Part shown: one piece after another, positions 25,001 to 34,500 of the stretch
How positions within the stretch are numbered: position 1 is the stretch's first letter
How the letters are laid out: each line of letters opens with the position of its first letter
Source: Lepidurus packardi
Lineage: Eukaryota; Arthropoda; Branchiopoda; Notostraca; Triopsidae
Assembly: GCA_023053545.1 (NCBI GenBank)
Contig: JAKZAN010000007.1
Coordinates: 10,230,001-10,294,000 of the forward strand
Direction: 5' to 3'
DNA: 64,000 nucleotides
Position numbers and translations under genes: made by a program
The notes under the pieces: model-generated
Told to the model about the DNA's origin: nothing
Database searches by the model: none
The model's input: the letters and a program-made list of their open reading frames with translations, nothing else

Positions 25001-26136
25001 TAAAATTGTACGGCACAATCTAATGTTAAATCCAATAATAACTCAGTATTTTTAATAACTCAATATCCTATACTAACTCAATATTAAATTAATGATTCTT
25101 ATTCTTTATTTAATATTTAATCCAATAATAACTCAATATTTGGTATTAAATTAATTATTCTTATTCTTTAAGTTGAACTGAAATTAATTTCAAATAATTA
25201 ATGATTTATTTTTGGTATCCTTTGTCCAACAGTTCCAGGTTAACGGCTCTACAGTGCTTAGATCATCCTTGGCTACGGGACACATTCCCCATTGTACGGT
25301 GTCCAACGCCACCTGTGGTCGCAGAATCGAACGATTTGGTACAACCAGTCGCCGATATTATGGACGCTTCTTCTACTGTCCCCACGTGTCCAAAGCCGCT
25401 CCTGGCTGATGTTCTGACATCAACCCAGGAAGAGGCTCTTCTCAACAATGAATTCCATCTGAATCACCCGACCAGCTCAACGCCGCGGGTTTCCTGTTTC
25501 GACTACAAGTGCGTGTACCCAGTTCGCCTCCGCCGCTCTTTACCTGTACCCCGTTACGGTAAAACGCGGCGCGACGGGTCCTGGGACCGCGAGTTGGGCT
25601 ACGCATCGGACGGGGTCAGTGAGGCGTCATCCGGCGCGGATTCGTCGAGCGATCGCTCGAGTATCATCTCGCTGGAAGACGCAGCGGCGCCCCAAGATTG
25701 GGTGCAGGGCGTCCACCGCCGTTACTCTGACACGTCGCTCGGTGCGGATCGACTCTGCGAGCGCATGTGGGAGTGCTTCTTACCCAGTACGCCTGGTTAC
25801 GCCGTCATGTGGCCGACAGAGTCGTCTCAGCCGGCGTCCCCGCGACCCGACGCGGGAACCGACGCTAGTAAGAAGCCGTGGGAGAAGATCTGCACTGGAT
25901 CGGTCGCCCGAGCGGTCGAGAAGTTCAAAGAAGTACCTGCGGCGCCGGAGGAACCTAACCTGCTGGTACCCAAAAACAAGAGTCCCATCAAAGTCACCGA
26001 AATGAAGTGGAAATACACGACCACTCAACGCCGACCGAGTAACCCAGGTCCCCTGAAGACGCCTTGGTTGCCTTTTGATAAAAACGAACTTGTCAAATCA
26101 CGGTTAGGGAAATTCCAAGGTTCAACAGCCTGTTAA
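4001..26136 (+). CDS. Drak: Drak-like death-associated protein kinase 1 (7 exons, 582 residues)
   Basis: Exons 4001-4137, 22365-22577, 22822-22960, 23822-23948, 24089-24137, 24658-24837 and 25233-26136 join through GT-AG sites to exactly 582 codons plus stop. The protein is a Ser/Thr kinase of the DAPK-related (Drak/STK17) type. The Gly-loop is RGKFAAV (46-52), the ATP lysine K67 lies in EYAAK, the alpha-C glutamate is E85, the catalytic loop is HLDLKPQN with D161, and DFG is at 182-184, followed by APE at 206-208 and a closing DHPWL. The RKRRRG patch after K67 is a DAPK/DRAK-family hallmark. All catalytic residues are present. The roughly 290-residue tail is Ser/Pro-rich without a calmodulin or death domain and contains a CTGSVARAVEKF motif near 500 shared with the neighbouring paralogue. 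The ATG at 4001 is the first in frame after a stop at 3842; an upstream exon cannot be excluded. Intron 1 is 18.2 kb. Confidence 0.9.
4562..4845. repeat. Two tandem copies of a ~140 bp unit
   Basis: The blocks starting AAGTTGTTTAGAAGTAGTAT (4562) and AAGTTGTTTAGAAATAGTAT (about 4700) share most of their length, including AAAAAGTCTCATTTTGAAGTG and GGAAGTTTAAAATTGACTTC. Weaker echoes (AAGTGTCGTAC with a TCCCACTTTGGTGTTAAA block) continue to about 5160. Confidence 0.8.
6595..7600. repeat. Satellite block A: ~180 bp units with conserved core
   Basis: Cores (A/G)ACAGTAAGGTAGAGG lie at 6661, 6841, 7020 and 7199, a regular 179-180 bp period, with more diverged units at 7377 and 7561. Each core is followed about 65 bases later by AAATTTGCAGGATA and then CCGGGCGGTCCTTCAAGATG. 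Units 2-4 are nearly identical; the outer ones are degenerate. Confidence 0.92.
9040..9790. repeat. Satellite block B: ~170 bp units with the same core
   Basis: Cores at 9051, 9224, 9392, 9560 and 9729 (GACAGTAAAGTAGGGGATAG type) give a period of 168-173 bp. The body differs from block A and carries AGGCGTTTACTATGGTAAAA and CACATTTCCGCAACAATAAC, but each core still leads to TTTGCAAATTCTCAAAA about 65-70 bases downstream. Confidence 0.92.
10800..12130. repeat. Satellite block C: ~180 bp units with the same core
   Basis: Cores at 11275, 11454, 11633 and 11812 (TTGACAGTAAGGTAGAGGAG) are near-identical with a ~179 bp period. Degenerate units lie at 10907, 11097 and 12001. Each unit has AAATTTGCAGGATAGAG downstream and GGGTCACGCGGTTCGC upstream; the latter also occurs in weaker form before block A (GGGATACGCGGTTCGC at about 6605), linking the blocks. 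Confidence 0.92.
13180..14660. repeat. Satellite block D: ~363 bp higher-order units with the same core
   Basis: Cores GACAGTAATGTAGAGGACATT at 13441, 13804, 14168 and 14532 are spaced 363-364 bp, twice the ~181 bp spacing of blocks A and C. Units two and three are almost identical. Each core is followed by GCAAATTTTTAGGATTCGAA. Minus-strand open frames of about 70-78 residues recur with the repeat and are by-products, not genes. Confidence 0.92.
15925..16045 (-). repeat. Isolated inverted copy of a block D satellite unit
   Basis: Read on the minus strand, this stretch has AAGCTTCTGACAGTAATGTA followed by GGGGACAATC, preceded by a GGACGGCGCACCCGATACCGG block that matches the GACGGCGCTCGCTCTATCGGG block before the block D cores. 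It is a diverged single copy in opposite orientation. Confidence 0.8.
19828..19860. repeat. Perfect 12-bp inverted repeat (hairpin)
   Basis: ATTCAAGTTATG at 19828-19839 is exactly complementary in reverse to CATAACTTGAAT at 19849-19860, with a 9-base loop. It has no poly-T tail and sits in intron 1 of the kinase; no function can be assigned. Confidence 0.7.
20870..21440. repeat. 279-bp tandem duplication built from ~60-bp minisatellite units
   Basis: The segment starting CAGAACTTTCAAAACTGTCA at 20875 repeats at 21154. Inside each copy are units such as AAGGGCTATTTTTCAATGCT then TATACATAGCAAAATCGCCC, which belong to the same ~60 bp family as the arrays at 24.3 kb (inverted) and 27.3-28.0 kb. 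Confidence 0.88.
24236..24445 (-). repeat. Inverted array of the ~60-bp minisatellite family in intron 5 of kinase 1
   Basis: Read on the minus strand it gives CTAAGGGCTGTTTTTCAATG, AACATAGGAAAATCGCCCTT and GTCAATAAAGGCTATCTTC, matching the 20.9-21.4 kb array in the opposite orientation. About three to four units are present. Confidence 0.8.
24960..25200. repeat. AT-rich simple-sequence tract in intron 6 of kinase 1
   Basis: Repeated TCCAATAATAACTCAATATT and TTAATTATTCTTATTCTTTA segments occupy the end of the intron just before the last exon's acceptor. Copies are imperfect. Confidence 0.65.
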
Positions 26137-29100
26137 ACCCGCTTTTTTATTATTTATTTTCGGATTTTTATTACTGCAATTTCTGCAATTTCTTTGTGGG
26201 GTCGTGTACATTTAGCTTGAAGGAAATAACACAACGAAAGCCAGTCTGATAAATTAATTTATGAGCCGAGAGTTTTTAGGGCTAGTCCAAGAAATAAGAA
26301 ATATATACCCAGCCTTTTTGTATTGCCATGCCGGCAGAAATTTTCCCCGTGGGTGGGGAGAACGCAAATAGCACAAAATGAATTTTGTAAAAACATCCCA
26401 ATCTATTCCGTAAATATTTTTGGAAGTAATATGTGTGTTGATACTTTGTGTAAGGTTTGGCATGAACTTGGCTTAAGATTCACGGGGAAAATAATATTGC
26501 TAGTCATGTGGGAAGCAATGTAGAGTTAAGAAATTACTACCACAGTGCTCGATACCGCTGGTTTTAAATTTTTTTTTCTTAAACGGGGTAGGAACAGTTA
26601 GCAGCAATATTTCTGAAATCGGTCACTCGGTCTAAGCTCCATTTGGTTTGGTTTTCGAATCTGGACGTAGTGAATGTTGCTGTTTGTCATTGTTTGCTGT
26701 CTTTGTGTGGTTCGTGCCGAGATAAGTTGTTTGTATCTTTTTGGTTTCGATTTCTGAGTTATCTTTATCTTGCCCCCCTTTTTACAATCTATGTGCAAGT
26801 GTTCATTAAATAGTTGCTGTGTGCTCCTTACTGCCTATCATGGCGTACAATGAAAAAGGGACCAATTTTGGCAATAGTTTGTTTGTTGTATTTACATGTT
26901 TTTGTATGATGGTTGATATTACATGCTATTCACAAGAAAAGAACTTGCAAGCGTGTATTATATCTTTATTTTGAAATTGTCGTTAAAAAAGATTCTGAAA
27001 GATCGCGAGTTACAGAAATTTTTAATAAAGCATGCCATTTGGCTGTCTTTCTTGAATGGCCATCTAGCGGTACGTTAAGAAAACGCAATTGCGATTTGAA
27101 TTTGGCGCGCCTGTCGTTAGCAATAAGACCGCTAGATGGTACGGTCTGTTCTTATTTAGATTAGGTTTTCATTGGGTCAAAGTCGGGAATAAATAAATGG
27201 GAAATAAATAAATAAATGGTTTCTAATGGTTTTTAAATTGTTTTGTTCAAATTTAGAGGGATTAGTGGGCGAATGAATTTCCTGCGGTCTCTCCACCAGA
27301 GCATAGAAAAACCGCCTTTATTTAGTTTTTTTGTTATTAAGGTTCACTTTGTATAACTGTACGTATAGAAATCGCCCTTATGGCGCTCTTATATCTACTT
27401 TTCACCTCCTGAGCATTAGCAAAACCACCCTTATTTCGGATTGATGTCATTAAGGTCTACTTTCTGTACGTATACATAGAAAAACCGCCCTTACTGTGGT
27501 CTGATGCTACTAAGGTCTACTTTCTGTAGGTATACATAGAAAAACCGCCCTTATTGTGGTCTGATGCTACTAAGGTCTACTTTCTGTAAGTATACATAGA
27601 AAAACCGCCCTTATTGCATTAGCAAAACCACCCTTTTTTCGGTTTGATGTCATTAAGGTCTACTTTCTGTAAGTATACATAGAAAAACCGCCCTTATTGC
27701 GGTCTGATGCTACTAAGGTCTACTTTCTGCAAGTACACATAGAAAAACCGCTCTTATTGCAGTCTAATGCTACTAAGGTCTACTTTTTTGTACGTATACA
27801 TAGAAAAACCGCCCTTATTGCGGTCTGATGCTACTAAGGTCTGAATTCTGCAGTTACACGCCCTTACCGTAGTTTGATGTCGTTAGAATTTACGTTATGT
27901 TCTATTACATCGAAAAAGAACGTCCTTACTGCGGTTTGATGTCATTAAGCTCTGGTTTCTGTATTTATACATAGTAAACTCGCCTATTGCGCTCTTATGT
28001 TACTGAGGCCTAATTTCACTACTTAAGCAGAGCAACTACCTTATTGTACTTCTATTTATTTCTCATTGTATTTTAGATTTCTAAAAAAACCACGCAGACA
28101 CGTTAGAACCTATTCTTTTCCCCACAAAATGTGCAGAATCTCTCACCTAAACAAAGGAATGCGCTGCCCTCTATTAACGATATTTTCAAAAAATAACCGC
28201 CATCTGCGCGCGCAGCAAGTCAAAACTTGTTAAACGGAGAATTCTGTCTGTTCTACTTCCCCTATTTCCTTTATTTCCGCCTCAAGTCATTCCATAAACG
28301 TCAGAAGTAATCACAATAAAACTGAAGCCCATGAAAGGGTTATTTTTATGTCTTTTTTGCTAAACTTTGTATGTGTCAGAACCTAAATCTTGGCTTCGTT
28401 ACTGCTGGCGGTAGTAAAAATACTCTTTCTTGGGACTCGGAAGTGAATGCGTAATAGGAATCCTGAACCCAGGAAGGATCACCACTTCCAGGTAAAGTTA
28501 TCGGTCAGGGTTAAAGCAAACGTTCGCCGAGCTGCATATGGATCCTTATAAAGCATACCGGTGGTTTCAAGGCTACTTGCCAAAAGCTCCCAAAGAGCAG
28601 TCACTTCCTTCTCCTGCTAAGAACGCTTCCTAGCATCCTCGCTCTCCCAAGAACTCTCCCAAGAAAACGTGTATGTGTGGAAGAAAAGAAGGGAGAGAGA
28701 GAGAGAGAGCGAGTCGTCTGTGCTTACCTCTGTGCAGCCACCAGGCACAGGTAGATTGCCCATGCAAATGTTCCCCGAGAGGACAAGGCTTCAGTCTTGT
28801 GCCAGACGGCGTCCTGGTGAGAACTTGGAGCTAAGGTACAACCTACACATCTTATTCGTGAACTCGCTCCCAAGGAAGTAGTCGCTGAAGCTGTTTAGCT
28901 GAAAGAGTGATGTCGGTGTGTGTCTGTGTGCTCATCTCATCTGATTTCATCTCCCTTCGCTAGATTAGAAGATCTACGGGCGTATGTACGTGGATTCTTC
29001 CTGTATGATTCGTACACCGGACCGGACTTGGAAATCTTGCTTCCATTGTGAGTAATCGCGAGTGGCAATAACGATTAACGCTGGCTAAAGGCAACAGTGA

Positions 29101-29173
29101 GGGAGAAGGTAGGGCCATACAAGGTCGCAACGTGTATGGGCCCGATCCTCCCAGTCCTGGTGCCAAGTCCGTC
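26137..29173. other. Intergenic region between the two Drak-like kinases
   Basis: About 3 kb. It holds the 3' UTR of kinase 1 (possible AATAAA near 27023), the ~60-bp minisatellite array at 27.28-28.06 kb, and a GAGA-rich stretch (about 28689-28710) upstream of kinase 2 that could be promoter DNA. The splice-like signals around 28700-29060 suggest non-coding leader exons but I cannot define them. Confidence 0.55.
27283..28060. repeat. ~60-bp minisatellite array (about 12 units)
   Basis: Units of the form ACATAGAAAAACCGCCCTTA, then TTGCGGTCTGATGCTACTAA, then GGTCTACTTTCTGTA repeat with a ~60 bp period. The central units are nearly identical and the edges decay. The unit aligns with the CATAGCAAAATCGCCCCTAT units in intron 1. 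Confidence 0.92.
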
Positions 29174-31510
29174 ATGGCCTCTTGTGTGAATCCAACGCTC
29201 ACTCCTTCGACCACCACTAGCAACAATGCTTCGTCACGAAATCAGTCGCGACCCTCCGCCAGACGCTTCGCCGGCCGCTCGAAAGGCAAGCGACGATCCA
29301 CCACTCGGCCGCTCATTTTGGATAACGTGCTTTGTGATCTAACCAGTGCACAGAATGGGATCGTATCGTTGACCGAAACGGCCGTCGACAAGCTATTCAA
29401 AAAGGACCCCATTGAGCATTACTACATCGTCGAGCAAGCCCCCTTTGCCAGGTATACAAACTTGCAGCCGTTTAGCGCACCACAATCCCAATTGTTACCT
29501 TTCGGAGTCGTTCCATCGTCAACCGTCCCCCATGACGTTTGATTTCTCATTCAATTCCCTCCCCCTCCAAGGCTTTCTAATCTTTCTAACAATCTTCCCT
29601 AATCTTCCCCATCGTTCACAGCATCCTAACGAGCATCTGCGGGAGTCATCTTCAGGAAGTTCAGAGCAGCGGATTGATAGCAATCGGCGTACTTCGGCCG
29701 ACATTTGGTCACAATAGCCTTGCATACACTCATCATGTATCATCACTGGAATTGGTAATCTTGGCAGGTTACCTGGCTGGGTTTACGATGTTAACCATCT
29801 TTGAATAAGGAAGTTCACAGCGTCTACATATCTGCCTACCTGAGGTTCATGTCTAGTACGGAAGGTTTTCGCAACATCGCGTTTCTGGTCGAAATCCCCT
29901 CAACAAAACTGTATTTCTTTTTTAATGGCGGTGATGAATCACTGAGAAATCTTTGGGAACTTGAGGGGGGGGGGGAAGAGTTTCGCAGGTCCAAACTGCC
30001 TTTATTTGGCTAAGGCAAAAGCGCTGCTGCATAATAGCTTCGGTGAGGGCCGTGCGAAGTAGTAACCCGTCCGAAAAGCGAGAGAGGTAAACGAGTTATT
30101 AGACGGAGGATAATGCGTTAGCCTTGCCGAATATAGTCTGCTAAGGAAAATGATGCCGGTCTGGAGGATGCTCGTGGATGCCAACAAGCCTTTCCTAGGA
30201 TTTTTCCCGAACTGACTTGAAAAATTAGTATTCAGCTTTGACCCGGATGTTTTGAGACGTGTATTTTTCATTGGCTTTTCTCTTGTGTTTGCTCCTCGAC
30301 ATCAGCACCGCTTTCCAATTGTCCACATCGCCCCGAAACGGCCTTCCCATGTTACCTTTCTACCAAGGACATCCTTTTTTTGTCGGTTGCTCTTGATCAC
30401 ATTCCTTTTCATTGTTTCCAAATTTAAACCGCGTTGGATTTGTCGTATCTTTACGGATCTTCCACTTGTCACGTACTTCGCGACGGACGCTCAAAAATGT
30501 TGATCACAGGATCGTATAAGGGTCCTCAAAGGAGAGACTAGCCTCATTAGTAGTCAGTGCTGTGAAACGAGGAAAATTTTCGCCAAAAAGTAGCGCAGTA
30601 GTCGCGGAATTTCGTATACACCATGATGCGGGGAAATTTAGATCCTTAACATGCCAAGTAATTTCCAAACTGGTGTTAATCCATTCTAATAAGGAAACCA
30701 AAGAGGGAAGGAATATCCTGGGTAGGGCCACATTGTTGTCCGTGAACGATGACGACGCGGATTCATCAACCGTAATTTCGGAACACACATTAGGAGAATG
30801 CGTCTATGGGACTGTATGGAAGTTTAGGCCTACCGGCGTTAATAGAAATCCCCCTTGTGTTGGAGGCTTCGCGAAAGCCCCCGGCTCCGGGATTGTAAGA
30901 CTACCTTTTAGCCGGCGCATAAATTAGGAGGAGGCTGGACACAGTACAAGGTCAGGCGGAATTTTTTCGGTTTACCTATATGGGCAGATGCAGTAGCGTT
31001 GCATGGCAGTGCAGTTTTTGGATGGGTTCCTTTTTTTTGCAATCCCGTCATCATTAACGTTGGGAGCATATGGGGAGTTTTTCAGTACGCACGTACATAA
31101 TTGGGTATACGTGGCAGAGAATACACTAGCCGGACTATCACGAAACCATTGCCGGAACCAAATCTAGGCTGCCCTAAACATATGCTCTGAATCTGTTTAG
31201 CGGTGTGGGGCGACTTGCACCAGCTGGGTCCGGGTGACGTAGAACAGCCTGCGTACGGTACACTCGAGCACGCTCCGAACGGACTCTGGCAATAGTTTGT
31301 TTGGAAACATTTGGGGAGTTTATGTCTCACCTGTGTTATGAACCGCATTTGCATTTGAGCAAGCGGACGTAAGAAGGGAGGGAACTGAACTGTAGAGTGA
31401 TTAGTTGTATACCTGAAACCGATGGCACGTCGGATTGGTTGTTTTGAAACAGGGACAAGGGTCTTTAGGTTGATGTCTCGCTCGTCGTTACGAAACATTA
31501 GTCTTAATGA

Positions 31511-31561
<51 letters not shown>

Positions 31562-34500
31562 GAGTATAAGGGACGATACAACATTACATTTGGACGTATC
31601 GAAGTAGATGAATGGGACCCGAGTCTTTGAACATTCCATCTGGGGACAGGGTACATGAAAGTACATGAGCGAATCCAGTTTAGAGTCGAGTATGAGAATA
31701 AGTTTGCCAAGATCTGAAGGCAACCCAAAGTGTTCAAGGATGGCTATGATAGGAGGTATCGGGTTCCTATCGTGATTAATGGTCCGAGTGATGGGAACAT
31801 TTGGGGTACGTACGATGGTGTTGGTAACCGGTGGACGGTTGGAGCGTGGGTTGGCAACGCTTTTTTAGAGCGTGGTGCAGCGTAGTTTGTGATAGTGCTT
31901 CCCAAGTGAGTTCTAATGAGGCAAAGTAGATAGCGAATGTAACGTTGACTCCATTTTCAATGACGGGGCTACTATACTGGGAGCCCTCTGAATACATTAA
32001 CTGTCAGGTTTACCAGCGGTTTGAAAGTGACTAACGCTCGGTGATGGTTGTAGTACCAGTTGGCGTCCAAGCCAGGTCGAAAACAACCACAGCTTTAACT
32101 CTCCTCCGACAAAAGGACAGCCAAGCGATGGCTCAGTGGGGGAAATTCGAAAGGGAAGACTTTGCTGGTACTTTTTTTCCTTTAATTACCCAGGCTGGAA
32201 GCTAATGATTACGACTGGGATAGAGCGTTGGGTGACTTTCCTCAAGATATTTCTAATTATTACTTGCGGTGCACTTGGAACACGGGGCTTCAACGCTCCA
32301 TCACGCCATATAAGATCATGTAAATCAGCTCTCTTAGCTTTTTGGAAAGGGAACTACTCCCTGGAACAGGGATAGGTTCGCTGACCGATTTTCCTGCCCC
32401 CCATACCTTATCAACCAACCAACCCATCTATACAACTGGTACCCACACTCACGCACTGTTGATACTTTTGACGTTTTCAAGATTGAGCAAGCGGGGAATT
32501 GTTCGATGGGAGATATTTAAAAACGTAAAGTTTGATCGATTAGCTTGACGAGGAAACCTGAACTCATGGCTTTTCAGACGTTTTCCAGGTTTCCAACCGA
32601 ATTTCCTCACATTTCATGCAAAGCTTTCGAGAGACGCTTGCCTTATTACGACAGCTTTAATTATATTAGTTGAAGCAAGGGATGGCGTCTGTCCAAACAC
32701 CCGCACGCACCATCACGCCACGCCAAAACGTTCTTACGCAAAGACCCGTGACACCTTCATTTTAAGTCTCTAGGGAGGGGGGACCAAGTTAGTTTTTTTA
32801 AAAAGAAACATAGACTATAGCAGGTATCAATGGAATACATTTTTCTTTCACCCAATAAGTGCGTTCCGTGACGCAGCAGTTTGGATTGTATTTGGGTCTG
32901 ACCACAGGTGTTAAGGAAGGTGTGAATTAATTGCGTTAGAGAATTCTCGGTGATGCAGCAATAAAAATAAGCTGCGTTTTTCCCATCTGTTTGCTAATTG
33001 GGGAGTTGGTGAGCCCCAGCCTCTGGTTTCTCTTGTCCCCGCCCTAATTTTCTCAATTAATCCTAATAAAAGTAACCAACCGCGTTGTTGTTCGAACTGC
33101 GGTTCGATGTTTTCTACTCTTGCGCCAAAAAAAAAAATTAAATAAAAATTCTGGGTAAGTGTTGACGGAAGCGTTTCATGCTGGGATGGAAAGCAGATGG
33201 CGAAATTTCTGTGTTGTAACATGGCATTAAAAAAATAAAATACAAATAAATACAAATTCTTGGTAATAGTGTTGACGGAAGCGTTTCATGCTGGGATGGA
33301 AAGCAGATGGCGAAATTTCTGTGTTGTTGTAACATGGCATTAACTGGTATTTTTTGTTGTTGTTTTTGATTGTTGCAGTGGGCTCTTTGCAACCGTCCAT
33401 CAATGCCACTACCGTAGCACCGGCGAAATGTTCGCTGCCAAGTATGCCGCGAAATTGCGGTACGGCACGGACTGCACCGCAGACATTCTACACGAAGTGG
33501 CGCTAATGGCACTCTGCTCGACAGCTCCCGGGATTGTTCACCTCCGAGATGTATTCGATACGCCAACCCATACTATCCTCGTCATGGACTAGTAAGCTAC
33601 TGCACCCAAATTTCCTTAACCTTTAACTGGAAGTAACCAGCCTACAATCAACCCTACGATCACTATACTCATCATCACTACCAACATTATTAAACCTTTT
33701 TTTTTTTTTTAATTATCTCAGCATGAGCACTGCTCGGTGCCGCCTATTTATTGGGTCTGAAGTTAAGTAATCAGTAAACTATTAAACCTTTAAGTGGAAC
33801 TAAACAGCCTACAGTCAACCCAATCATCACTCTAATCATTACTAGCAACATCATTAGCATTGCCAACAGTACTTAACGTTCAATTCCGTTAAACAGCCTA
33901 CAATCAACACTACCATCATTATCTAAACACATTCACCATGAGTGTCGTCACTATAAAAACGGTCATTAGAAGTTATTTCTTCCATCCTGTTAGATCAACT
34001 GGTTCGGTTAGATCAACTGGTTCAGTTAGATCAAGTGGTTCAGTTAGATCAACTGGTTCAGTTAGATCAATTGGTTCAGTTAGATCAACTGGTTCAGTTA
34101 GATCAACTGGTTCAGTTAGATCAACTGGTTCAGTTAGATCAATTGGTTCAGTTAGATCAACTGGTTCAGTTAGATCAACTGGTTCAGTTAGATCAAGTGG
34201 TTCAGTTAGATCAACTGGTTCAGTTAGATCAATTGGTTCAGTTAGATCAACTGGTTCAGTTAGATCAACTGGTGCAGTTAGATCAACTGGTTCAGTTAGA
34301 TCAATTGGTTCAGTTAGATCAATTGGTTCAGTTAGATCAACTGGTTCAGTTAGATCAATTGGTTCAGTTAGATCAACTGGTTCAGTTAGATCAACTGGTT
34401 CAGTTAGATCAACTGGTGCAGTTAGATCAACTGGTTCAGTTAGATCAACTGGTTCAGTTAGATCAATTGGTTCAGTTAGATCAATTGGTTCAGTTAGATC

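Larger units (their letters stand above)
29452..33378 (+). other. First intron of Drak-like kinase 2 (3.9 kb)
   Basis: It starts GTATAC after ...CCCTTTGCCAG and ends TTGTTGCAG. The boundary falls at the same kinase position as in kinase 1, but the split codon becomes AG|T (Ser), replacing Arg before the Gly-loop. It contains a GA microsatellite and a tandem duplication just before the acceptor. Open frames at 30562-30927 and 31082-31723 show no domain. Confidence 0.75.

Noticed and set aside
30562..30927. 121-codon plus-strand ORF in kinase 2 intron 1
   Set aside because: No recognisable domain, no poly(A) or promoter support; length is within chance for this composition.
33720..33775. GGGTCTGAAGTTAAGTAA, resembling part of 5S rRNA
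   Set aside because: Only about 15 bases resemble the 5S A-box area and the rest does not fit; no complete 5S gene or tRNA was found anywhere in the window.
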